Below are positions 1 to 8,345 of a stretch of 46,791 nucleotides of DNA, piece after piece (positions within the stretch are counted from its first letter, which is position 1; the number at the start of each line of letters is the position of its first letter). Below the pieces are notes generated by a model that ran no database searches, was not told where the DNA came from, and saw only the letters and a list, made by a program, of their open reading frames with translations. The translations under genes were made by a program, and so were the position numbers. Source of the stretch: Hyphomicrobiaceae bacterium (GTDB lineage Bacteria > Pseudomonadota > Alphaproteobacteria > Rhizobiales > Hyphomicrobiaceae); contig JAMXLN010000321.1 of assembly GCA_024281145.1 (NCBI GenBank), positions 1 to 46,791 on the forward strand, read 5' to 3'.

Positions 1-472
1 TGACGGCGTATTCGGCAAAGCCACCGTCGGTCGTGAAGCCGTTGGCGCGGTGGCCCTTGTGGGTATCGCCGTAGTTCAAGCAGGACGTGTACATTCCCAT
101 CCGGCAGCGCTTGCACTGGCCGCAGCCGGCGTGAATCTCCACCGTCACGCGATCGCCGATCGAGAACTCGTCCACCCCTGGTCCCAGCGCGGCAATCGTG
201 CCCATGTACTCGTGCCCCGGCGTCCAGCTCTTGTTGAAGGGCAATCCGCCCTCGATCAGCGCCGGGGTACCGTGCGCAATCACCTCAAGGTCGGTCGCGC
301 AAATGGCCACGGCGTCGATGCGCACCAACACTTCGGCGCGGCGCGGCGCCGGCACGGGCTTTTGCGTGAAGCGCAGCTCACCGGGATCGCCTAGCACCCA
401 CGCCCGCATGGAATCGGGCACGGGCATGTTGGCGTTCGTCTTCACACCTTGAGGGGCATACATCCTTGCCAT
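1..472 (-). CDS. Zn-dependent alcohol dehydrogenase, N-terminal part (3' end truncated at window edge)
   Basis: Minus-strand translation MARMYAPQGVKTNANMPVPDSMRAWVLGDPGELRF...PGHEYMGTIAALGPGVDEFSIGDRVTVEIHAGCGQCKRCRMG; GHE motif and structural-zinc cysteines are typical of MDR/ADH. Open to the window edge, so absent from the ORF track. Confidence 0.85.
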   Translation of the reverse strand, partial: MARMYAPQGVKTNANMPVPDSMRAWVLGDPGELRFTQKPVPAPRRAEVLVRIDAVAICATDLEVIAHGTPALIEGGLPFNKSWTPGHEYMGTIAALGPGVDEFSIGDRVTVEIHAGCGQCKRCRMGMYTSCLNYGDTHKGHRANGFTTDGGFAEYAV

Positions 473-568
473 CCTTTGCGCTGCTGCGATGGGCTCAGAA
501 CATTACAGGGAAAATGCAGGCGTTGAATATGCTGGCCCGGCAGGGGCCATGGGGGCCGCAGCCTCGAC

Positions 569-1285
569 CTAGCGGCAGGGCACGGCAAAGTCGACATGGT
601 AGTGCTCGTCGTGCCGGACCCAAGCCTGCTGCTGGTTGAATGCGAGACGCTTCATCGCCTGGGCCCCCGCCGGGCTCGCGGCCAGCTTGGGCTGGAGCCC
701 AACGTCGAAGATCACTCGGCGGATGCTGATGCCGTGGGCGCGAGCCGCGCGATCGAGGGCCAGCAAATGCCGGCCCATGGCCTCGAAATCGATCCTGTGC
801 GCGCCGGCGCGCCCGGTGTTGTCGAACTCGACCGCGTAGCCAAATTGATTGAAGGCCCAGGTCGGCAGTTCGGAAACCTGGCCGTCCAATGTGCGCACCG
901 GCACGTGAAAATCGACCGCCGTGCCGTTGGCATGCGACTTGTGTGGCGCGAAGCGACCACCCCACGGCCATGCGCTCTCCGCGTAGACAAAGCGCAGGTC
1001 TGGATGCGACTTGTTCAGTTCGGCGTAGGCATCAAGCATTGTTTCGCGCACAGTCTCGTGCACAAAGGTGCGGCCGAGCAAGAAGCCGAGCAGGCTATAG
1101 GCGCGATAGTTGTCTCCTGCATAGGGCAACCGGCGGCCGCCTTCGAGATGACCGTTGACGACGGTGCCGTAGCAGATGCTGGCTCGGCCACCGACGAGCC
1201 CGAGCCAGGCGATGTAGGTGGCAAACGCCATCGCAAGCGACAGCGGCGCAAGGCAGACCGCGAGCAGGGCACGACGCAGGGTCAT
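569..1285 (-). CDS. Exported LAS-family-like peptidase (M15/M74-like putative peptidoglycan hydrolase)
   Basis: Start taken at internal Met MTLRRALLAVCLAPLSLAMAF (signal peptide/TM); motifs HKSHANGTAVDFHVPV and DEHYHVDF resemble the HxxxxxxxD...HxH metal ligands of LAS peptidases. Confidence 0.6.
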   Translation of the reverse strand: MTLRRALLAVCLAPLSLAMAFATYIAWLGLVGGRASICYGTVVNGHLEGGRRLPYAGDNYRAYSLLGFLLGRTFVHETVRETMLDAYAELNKSHPDLRFVYAESAWPWGGRFAPHKSHANGTAVDFHVPVRTLDGQVSELPTWAFNQFGYAVEFDNTGRAGAHRIDFEAMGRHLLALDRAARAHGISIRRVIFDVGLQPKLAASPAGAQAMKRLAFNQQQAWVRHDEHYHVDFAVPCR

Positions 1286-1515
1286 CTTGCAGATTGAGAG
1301 CCCACTCCCCCACTCCAGGCATTTGGCGCCATTGCACCTCGGGCAAGCCTCGCGCCCCGTGCTGGGCCCACCCACGTCGAGAACGATCGATACCGGTCTC
1401 GCTCCGTTTGGGCAACATCGCGTGGCAGCGGTTGGCACGTGCCGGTCTGGCCCGGCCGTGCCAAGTTGCGCGCAAGCGGCAAATGCCGCATCGTGGGCCT
1501 GCAAAGGGTGGAGAT

Positions 1516-2493
1516 ATGCCGCAGACCACGAAGACGGCCGCGGGCCGCAACATCACGGTGTCCAAAGAGGCGGTGGATGAGGCCTTTAAGGCGCTCTCCA
1601 ACTGGGGGCGGTGGGGCCAGGACGACGAGATCGGCACGCTCAATCACGTGTCGCCGGCCGATATTGTGGCCGCCGCAAAACTGATCAAGCGCGGTCAGGC
1701 CTTCGCGCTTGGCATCCCGTTGGGGCAGAGCGGACCGCAGCGCGGCCTCTTCGGCAAGCGTTGGAATCCCATTCACACCATGCTCGCCACCGGCACCGAT
1801 GCGCTGGCTGGGCGGCAGGAGCGCCTGCTTTATGCTGATGATGCCATCAACATGCCGATCCAGGCAGCGACGCACTGGGATGCATTGGGACACATCTTCT
1901 ACCACGACAAGATGTATAACGGGCATCATGCCTCGGCGGTGGATAGCGGCGGGCTCTCCAAGCTCGGCATCGAGCACGCCAAGGACAAGCTGATCGGCCG
2001 CGGTGTGCTGCTGGATATCGCGCGCTGGAAGGGGGTGGAAACGCTGGCTGACGGCGAAGGGATCGGCAATGACGATCTTGACGCGTGTGCAGAAGCTCAA
2101 AGGGTTGAAATCCGCAAGGGCGACTTCGTGATTGTGCGCACCGGCCAAATGGAAGCCTGCATCCGGTGTGGTGAGTGGGGCGGCTATGCCGGCGGCGACG
2201 CGCCGGGCCTCAAGTTCGAGAGCTGCTACTGGCTCTACGAGAAAGAGGTGGCAGGGGTGTGCTCTGATACCTGGGGCGTGGAAGTGCGGCCCAACGAGAC
2301 CAAGGATGTGAACCAGCCCTGGCATTGGGTGGTCATTCCCGCCATGGGTCTCTACATGGGCGAGATGTTCAACCTCAAGGAGCTGGCCGAGGATTGCGCG
2401 GGCGACAAGGTTTACGAATTCTTTTTTTGTGGCGCCCCGCTGGTCATTCCGGGCGCAACGGGGTCGCCCATCAATCCGCAGGCCATCAAATAG
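1516..2493 (+). CDS. Cyclase family protein (kynurenine formamidase/isatin hydrolase-like)
   Basis: Translation MPQTTKTAAGRNITVSKEAVDEAFKALSNWGRWGQDDEIGTLNHVSP...THWDALGHIFY, typical of the PF04199 cyclase family. Confidence 0.85.
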   Translation: MPQTTKTAAGRNITVSKEAVDEAFKALSNWGRWGQDDEIGTLNHVSPADIVAAAKLIKRGQAFALGIPLGQSGPQRGLFGKRWNPIHTMLATGTDALAGRQERLLYADDAINMPIQAATHWDALGHIFYHDKMYNGHHASAVDSGGLSKLGIEHAKDKLIGRGVLLDIARWKGVETLADGEGIGNDDLDACAEAQRVEIRKGDFVIVRTGQMEACIRCGEWGGYAGGDAPGLKFESCYWLYEKEVAGVCSDTWGVEVRPNETKDVNQPWHWVVIPAMGLYMGEMFNLKELAEDCAGDKVYEFFFCGAPLVIPGATGSPINPQAIK

Positions 2494-2753
2494 GCCGCAG
2501 CCTTCAGCTTGCCTGGCACCGACCACGTCCCGACCGGGATTGCGCTGCGCTCGCGGGCCGCGCGCTAGGTGAGCCCGAGCTGGCCCTAATCCTGTTGCTG
2601 GGCATCGTGCGAAGGTTCACAGAGGCGCTATTGCCCCCGTCCCATGGGCGGCCCATGAATTGCGTTTGCGCCACCGCGGGCACTCGCACTTCGCGGCTTT
2701 TTGAGAGCGAAGGCGACGCCATGCAGTGATGCCATGCGTGACGCGCCGTTCGT

Positions 2754-3659
2754 TCAACGCTGGAAAAACCCTCTCAGCACCGCGACGAATTCCTCGAGAC
2801 GATCGTGGTGCACCCAATGGCCGGCCCCGGCGATGGAGACCACCTGCGCCTGCCGGAAATGTCGCATGCGGCCGTCCTCTGCCGGATTGGAGGCCCAGCT
2901 CTCATTGCCGTAGACGAGCAGCGTCGGACAGGCGATGCGTCCCCAGAGCTCCTCCACCTCGGCATAGGTCATGTCGTAGGGCGGCCAGGATCGCACGTAG
3001 TTGTCGAACTTCCAGCTGTAGGTCCCGTCCTCGTTCTGGTTGACGCCGTGCAGCGTGAGATGGCGCGCTTGCTCGGGCGTGAGGTGCTTGTTTTCCTCCT
3101 GCATGCGCTTCCAGGCATCCTCGATGGAAGGATAGCGCCGCGGCATGCGCCCGGAGAGCGCGCGCTGGTCGTCGATCCAGGCGCGCATGCGCTCGTGGAA
3201 GGGTTTCCTGTTGCGCTCGCCCATGCGGCGCGGGGACGGCCCCAAGCCCTCAATGGCGACCAACTTGGCAACGTTTTCAGGGTAGAGACCCGCGTAGCGC
3301 AGCGCGATATTGCCGCCCAGCGAGTGGGCAAGGAGTGTGACGGGCGCGATCTTGAGCTGGTGAATGAGCTGGGCCAGATCGTAGACATAGCCCGACATCA
3401 TGTAGGTACCATCCTGCGACCACTGGCTGTCGCCGTGCCCCCTGAGGTCGGGAGCAATGATGTGCCACTCGCGGCCGAGCTTCTCAGCGAGCCAATCCCA
3501 GTTGCGGCAGTGATCGCGTCCGCCGTGCACCATCAGCAAAGGCGGCGCCTCGGCGTTGCCCCAGTCGACGTAGTGCAGCCTCAGGCGCTGCGAGAAAAAG
3601 ATGCGCGATGTGGGACCGGGTGACGTGACAGGCATGGGCGGCAGCACCCCCTCAGACAT
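2754..3659 (-). CDS. Alpha/beta hydrolase
   Basis: MVHGGRDHCRNWDW, DLRGHGDS, LLAHSLGGNIALRYA nucleophile elbow, GAGHWVHHDRLEEF catalytic His. Confidence 0.88.
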   Translation of the reverse strand: MSEGVLPPMPVTSPGPTSRIFFSQRLRLHYVDWGNAEAPPLLMVHGGRDHCRNWDWLAEKLGREWHIIAPDLRGHGDSQWSQDGTYMMSGYVYDLAQLIHQLKIAPVTLLAHSLGGNIALRYAGLYPENVAKLVAIEGLGPSPRRMGERNRKPFHERMRAWIDDQRALSGRMPRRYPSIEDAWKRMQEENKHLTPEQARHLTLHGVNQNEDGTYSWKFDNYVRSWPPYDMTYAEVEELWGRIACPTLLVYGNESWASNPAEDGRMRHFRQAQVVSIAGAGHWVHHDRLEEFVAVLRGFFQR

Positions 3660-3785
3660 GGGTTGTTTTGAGCGCGCAATTGTTGCGCAAGCGAAAGGTA
3701 GCGCTGCGCCGCAGCACGCGGAAGCCCGGTGATGTGGCGGCCCGTAGCGGCCCCCCGAAAGGGGTCCGATGGAGCGGGAGTAAGC

Positions 3786-3857
3786 CTGGGGCCAGCACTG
3801 GGGCCAGCACTGGGGCCAGCACTGGGCGCAGCACCTTGGGGCAGCACTGGGGCCACG
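3786..3857. repeat. 12-bp tandem repeat (CTGGGGCCAGCA), 3 perfect units plus degenerate copies
   Basis: Direct reading: CTGGGGCCAGCA x3 at 3786-3821, then CTGGGCGCAGCA, CCTTGGGGCAGCA, CTGGGGCCACG. Confidence 0.9.
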
Positions 3858-3977
3858 TTCTAAGCATGGTCTTGGGCCAGAGCGTATCCCCGGGGCGGTC
3901 TGATGCCGGTGGGGTGCCAGTGCAGGATATCAGTGCAGGATTTCGATGAGGGCAAGCCTGCCACCCGGTGAGCCCTG

Positions 3978-4062
3978 CGGCCTCACCCCTAATCCTTGCC
4001 GGCTTCCCCTCCCTCGCTCTCCCCAAAAGGAGAGGCACCCATCAAAAGGAGAGGCACCCATG
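3978..4062. repeat. REP-like intergenic element followed by a 19-bp tandem duplication (AAAAGGAGAGGCACCCAT[C/G])
   Basis: GGCCTCACCCCTAATCC...CTCTCCCCAAAAGGAGAG hairpin; exact 19-bp unit duplicated at 4025-4043 and 4044-4062 apart from the last base. Confidence 0.6.
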
Positions 4063-4210
4063 CGCGGTTTGCGAGCTCTCGTTGCCAAACCGGCGAGGAC
4101 TTTAATTTGCTGCCGGGCTATGGTTGATGGTCGCGAGCGGCGCACCGAGGGTTCGCTCAAGTTGGCGCACGCAGCTCGGGAAGGACTAGCCCAACGGACG
4201 GAGACGAGCG

Positions 4211-4570
4211 ATGGCGGAGATGAAAACCTACTCCGGCGGCTGCCACTGCGGGCGCGTGCGTTACGAGACGACAACTGATCCAACTCAAGCCATCGCCTGC
4301 AACTGCTCGATCTGCGCAAAGCACGGGCTGTGGCTGACGTTCGTGGCGCCGCAGCAGTTCAAACTGCTGTCGGGGCTCGACGATCTGGTCGACCACCAAT
4401 TCAACAAACACATCATCCATCATCTTTTCTGTCGCACCTGCGGCGTGGAATCCTTCGCACGCGGCAAATCACGGGATGGCAAGGACATGTTTGCCATCAA
4501 CGTGCGCTGCCTCGATGGTATCGATATTGCCAAGCTCAAACCCAAGCCGCTCGATGGGCGCAGCCGGTGA
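4211..4570 (+). CDS. GFA family protein (glutathione-dependent formaldehyde-activating/CENP-V fold)
   Basis: GGCHCGRVRYE, CNCSICAKHG and FCRTCGVESF zinc-binding motifs. Confidence 0.9.
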   Translation: MAEMKTYSGGCHCGRVRYETTTDPTQAIACNCSICAKHGLWLTFVAPQQFKLLSGLDDLVDHQFNKHIIHHLFCRTCGVESFARGKSRDGKDMFAINVRCLDGIDIAKLKPKPLDGRSR

Positions 4571-4619
4571 ATGCCTGCCCTGATGCGCGCGCGGCGCCAC
4601 GCGCTCATTCCGTCCTCTT

Positions 4620-4664
4620 ATCGCGCCACCCATGACCGCGCCACCCATCATCGCGCCATCCGTG
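4620..4664. repeat. 15-bp tandem repeat, 3 units
   Basis: ATCGCGCCACCCATG / ACCGCGCCACCCATC / ATCGCGCCATCCGTG read directly, just downstream of the GFA gene. Confidence 0.8.
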
Positions 4665-4784
4665 GCTGTGCCCGCGATCGCCGGCCTCGTTGCAGCCAAC
4701 CACAGCTATTGAGCAGCGCCATTGGTCATGGATGAGCGCTCGCCCAGCTTGAGGCCGATGGTAGGTGGGTGCCTTCGCAGCACG

Positions 4785-4804
4785 AAGAGCTCGATCGAGC
4801 TCTT
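4785..4804. promoter_or_regulatory. Perfect 20-bp palindrome AAGAGCTCGATCGAGCTCTT, candidate operator
   Basis: Sequence equals its own reverse complement; lies in the long intergenic region upstream of pcaHG. Confidence 0.4.
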
Positions 4805-5057
4805 AGCCCGTGCGGGCGCTCGCTGGCGCGCGCCGGAGACCGACCTCCAAGTCGCGGAAATTCCCAGCAAGAGATCGTGATCGGCGACCTCATGGTGCCG
4901 CCCAATCGTTCCCGCGCTGATTGTGCGCTTGCCTTCACCCCGGGCGCGGCCATAACTAGGGCAAGGCGTGCAAGCATCAGCTACGGCCGCTTGGATGCGG
5001 TTTGCTTGCAGCCCGATCGCTCGCCAATGCGATCCTGCGGCAAGGAGATTGTGGCCC

Positions 5058-5765
5058 ATGGATGACGTCTACTCCCGCGCCGGCAGCCGCGCCGATCCGC
5101 CCTATCTTGTCGCCGACTACGTGGGCACGCGAATCCGCGCGCCGCAGCGGCCGCTCATCCTCATCCCGCAGACGCTGTCGGAGATCACGGGGCCGGTTTA
5201 CGGCCACTCCGATGTGCTGCCGGAGGAGGCAGACCTCACCAAGCAACACGCCGGCGAGCCTTTGGGCGAGCGCATCATCGTCAAGGGCCGCGTGCTCGAT
5301 GAGGCTGGGCGACCGGTGCCCAATAGCCTTGTCGAGATCTGGCAATGCAATGCCGCCGGCCGCTATCGCCACGTCGTGGACCAGCATGAGGCACCGCTGG
5401 ATCCGAACTTTACGGGCGCTGGCCGCTGTGTCACGGATGCGGACGGCAACTATCACTTCGTCAGCATCAAGCCGGGCGCCTATCCCTGGCGTAACCACCC
5501 CAATGCCTGGCGACCGGCGCACATTCACCTCTCTTTGTTCGGACCCTCGTTCCTCACGCGGCTCGTGACGCAGATGTATTTTCCCGGCGACCCGCTCTTC
5601 CGGTTTGACCCCATCTTCAATTCGGTGCCCGATCCCAAGGCGCGCGAGCGCATGATCTGCCGGTTCGACCTGGAGGCAACGCGGCCCGAGTGGGCGCTGG
5701 CCTACCACTTCGACATCGTTTTGCGAGGCAGCAGGGCAACGCCGTTGGACGCCGACCATGCCTGA
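5058..5765 (+). CDS. pcaH: Protocatechuate 3,4-dioxygenase subunit beta
   Basis: MDDVYSRAGSRADPPYLVADYVGTRIRAPQRPLI...LVEIWQCNAAGRYRH...YPWRNHPNAWRPAHIHLSLFG iron-ligand region (Tyr, His-x-His); AAGGAG upstream. Confidence 0.93.
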   Translation: MDDVYSRAGSRADPPYLVADYVGTRIRAPQRPLILIPQTLSEITGPVYGHSDVLPEEADLTKQHAGEPLGERIIVKGRVLDEAGRPVPNSLVEIWQCNAAGRYRHVVDQHEAPLDPNFTGAGRCVTDADGNYHFVSIKPGAYPWRNHPNAWRPAHIHLSLFGPSFLTRLVTQMYFPGDPLFRFDPIFNSVPDPKARERMICRFDLEATRPEWALAYHFDIVLRGSRATPLDADHA

Positions 5766-6342
5766 GCGCACGCCCTCCCAAACCGTAGGTCCCTATTTGC
5801 ACATTGGCCTCACACAGGGCGCCTATGGGGCGCGCGAGATTTTCGGCGCCAACCTGGCCGATGCCGGCCCTTCCGGTCGCCACATTCGCATCGAGGGTCG
5901 CGTCTATGACGGGGAGGGCAAGGTCGTGCCCGATGCCGTCCTGGAGATCTGGCAGGCCGACGATCAAGGCCGCTACGCCCATCCTGCCGACGGTCGCCCG
6001 CTCGCCTCCAACTCGTTTCGAGGCTTCGGTCGCTGTCCAACCGACAAGGATGGCGTGTTTGCCTTTGCGACCGTCAAGCCGGGCTCCGTGCCGGGTCCTG
6101 CCGGCGCCGCACAGGCGCCGCACATCAACGTTGGCCTGTTCTCACGCGGGCTCTTGAAGCGGCTCTTCACGCGCATCTATTTTGAGGGCGAACCTGCCAA
6201 CGCCGCCGATCCCGTCCTCGCCCTTGTCCCCGCTGACCGTCGCCGCACGCTGCTGGCCAAGGCCGACCCGGGCAACCCCGGCCTCTTTCGCTTCGACCTT
6301 TACTTGCAAGGTGCCAACGAGACGGTCTTCTTCGACGCTTGA
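5758..6342 (+). CDS. pcaG: Protocatechuate 3,4-dioxygenase subunit alpha
   Basis: TPSQTVGPYLHIGLT...VLEIWQADDQGRYAHP...APHINVGLFSRGLLKRLFTRIYF; overlaps the pcaH stop by 8 nt. Confidence 0.93.
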   Translation: MPERTPSQTVGPYLHIGLTQGAYGAREIFGANLADAGPSGRHIRIEGRVYDGEGKVVPDAVLEIWQADDQGRYAHPADGRPLASNSFRGFGRCPTDKDGVFAFATVKPGSVPGPAGAAQAPHINVGLFSRGLLKRLFTRIYFEGEPANAADPVLALVPADRRRTLLAKADPGNPGLFRFDLYLQGANETVFFDA

Positions 6343-6692
6343 CCCACGGCAGCCCGCCACGCTTGGCAGCAGGTTTCCACACCTGACCGAGCGAGCGTGG
6401 GTGTAAAGAGCCGCTACCTTGCCGCCCGCGGCGTGTGCCATACACGGGACCCCCGCGCAGGTTCCACGCTCGTCGAGGACCAGCCCTCATGCTCCAGTGC
6501 ACCTGCCACAGGCCCGAGCGTGCGCTCGGGAAGGCCCACATCCCGGCGGGCGCGTCGCGGCCGGCTGATCCGTTACTACTGGCGCCTCGACAGGCGGCCG
6601 CACTGGTGAGCGGCCCTGCCAGGGGCTGCGGATGGCCGGCATGGGCCGATGCCGGCGATGCTGCGGCGCGCACCGTCTGAAGGAGCGGTGCG

Positions 6693-7799
6693 GTGCATCG
6701 GGTGCTCGTCTTCGGGGGCTATGGCGTCTTCGGCGCACGCATCGCCGAGCGCCTAGCGCGCGAGCCTGGTCTGGAGCTCATCGTTGCCGGGCGGTCGCGT
6801 GAACGCGCCCTTGAGCTCGCAGCCGAGGCCGGGAAAACCGCTCAGGTGCGGATCACCGCGGTGCGGCTCGATGCGATGGAGGTGAAGTGGAAGATGCTTG
6901 CCGCGGTCGCCCCGCGGGTCGTGATCAACGCGTCGGGTCCCTACCAGTGGCAGGATTATCGGCTGGCGCGGGCGTGCATCAGTGCAGGCGCGCACTACAT
7001 CGATCTGGCGGACGCTCGCCAGTTTGTGAGTGGCATCGCAGCGCTCGAGGCTGAAGCGAAGGCGGCGGACGTGCTGATCGTCAGTGGTGCGAGTACAGTA
7101 CCCGCTCTGTCGGCGGCAGTGATCGACGCGTACGCGCAGCGATTTTCGGCGATCGAGGCGGCTCGCATCGTCATCGCACCCGGCAACAGTTTCGATCCGG
7201 GCCTTGCCACCACCCAATCGATCCTCGGCACTCTCGGCCGTCCGTTTGCGGCCGCGGGTGGAAAGATGCAATCGGCGATCTACGGCTGGCAAAGCCTGCG
7301 CCGCCAAACCGTGTCCGGGCTCGGCGCGCGCTGGCTGGGCGCCTGCGAAACTCCTGACCTTGATCTGCTGCCGCGCCGCTACCCCGGCCTCAATCGCGTG
7401 GAGGTCTTCGCAGCGCTCGAGGTCGACGCCTTCCACTTGGGTTTGTGGGGACTATCTTGGCTTGTGCGCGGTGGGCTCGTGCGCAAGCCTGAACGACTGG
7501 CGCGACCGTTGCTGCGTGTGAAACGCGCGCTGCGCTTCCTCGGTTCGGACGTGGGCGGCATGGCCATCACTCTCAACGGCAGGGATCGCCAGGGTGCGCC
7601 TCAGCGTGTGGCTTGGCACTTGGTCGCGCGGCGCGGTCATGGCCCCTACATTCCCACCATCGCGTCGCTGATTGTTGCCAAAGGTCTTATCGCCGGCACG
7701 CTGCACCAACGCGGCGCCATGCCTTGCCTCGGCCTCTTCACGCTGAGCGATTTTCTCGGCGAAGTGGCCGACCTTGATATCGCGGCGGCCGAGACATGA
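6693..7799 (+). CDS. Saccharopine dehydrogenase-like NAD(P)-binding oxidoreductase
   Basis: GTG start after AAGGAG; VLVFGGYGVFGARIAERLA Rossmann motif, VVINASGPYQWQDYRLARACISAGAHYIDLAD. Confidence 0.85.
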   Translation: MHRVLVFGGYGVFGARIAERLAREPGLELIVAGRSRERALELAAEAGKTAQVRITAVRLDAMEVKWKMLAAVAPRVVINASGPYQWQDYRLARACISAGAHYIDLADARQFVSGIAALEAEAKAADVLIVSGASTVPALSAAVIDAYAQRFSAIEAARIVIAPGNSFDPGLATTQSILGTLGRPFAAAGGKMQSAIYGWQSLRRQTVSGLGARWLGACETPDLDLLPRRYPGLNRVEVFAALEVDAFHLGLWGLSWLVRGGLVRKPERLARPLLRVKRALRFLGSDVGGMAITLNGRDRQGAPQRVAWHLVARRGHGPYIPTIASLIVAKGLIAGTLHQRGAMPCLGLFTLSDFLGEVADLDIAAAET

Positions 7800-8326
7800 G
7801 CGTGCCCCTCTATCGGCGCGTGCTGGGCTCGCGCTTTGCCATGTTGCCCTCGCTTGTGCGCGAGCTGCATCAGCTCGAGGCCGCAAGCCAATGGGTGGGT
7901 ATCGCGCATGTCGAACGCGGTCGCTCGCGCCTCAGCCGCCTCGCAGCCTGGATCGCCGGGCTGCCGCCGGACGGGCGCGACCAGGCGTTGTGTGTCACGT
8001 TTGAACCCGTTGGCGCCTGTGAGATCTGGACGCGGGGGTTCGCTGCAGTGCGCTTCCGATCCGTGCAGCACGAACGCAAAGGTTTCCTGTGCGAACGCGC
8101 CGGACCCGCAACGTTCGTCTTCACGCCTGTTGCCAGTGCCAACGGACTGGCGTTGCGGCTCGAAGGCTTCCGCCTGCTCGGGTTGCCGCTGCCGCGGCTT
8201 GTGCACCCAAGCGTGCGCACTTGGGAATGCGAGCGCGAGGGCCGCTACGAGTTTGAGGTCGAGGCATGCTTGCCGCTTGCAGGCCTCATCATCCGCTATC
8301 GTGGTTGGCTCGTGCGGCAGGGATGA
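7796..8326 (+). CDS. DUF4166 domain-containing protein
   Basis: MSVPLYRRVLGSRFAMLPSLVRELHQLEAASQWVG...; ATGA overlap with the preceding saccharopine-dehydrogenase-like gene, a known domain partner. Confidence 0.75.
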   Translation: MSVPLYRRVLGSRFAMLPSLVRELHQLEAASQWVGIAHVERGRSRLSRLAAWIAGLPPDGRDQALCVTFEPVGACEIWTRGFAAVRFRSVQHERKGFLCERAGPATFVFTPVASANGLALRLEGFRLLGLPLPRLVHPSVRTWECEREGRYEFEVEACLPLAGLIIRYRGWLVRQG

Positions 8327-8345
8327 TGGGACGCGGACGCGCGGA

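Noticed and set aside
1282-2526. 414-aa minus-strand ORF
   Set aside because: Antisense to the cyclase-family gene.
3786-4664. CRISPR array
   Set aside because: Repeats are contiguous 12-19 bp tandem units without spacers and no cas genes are present.
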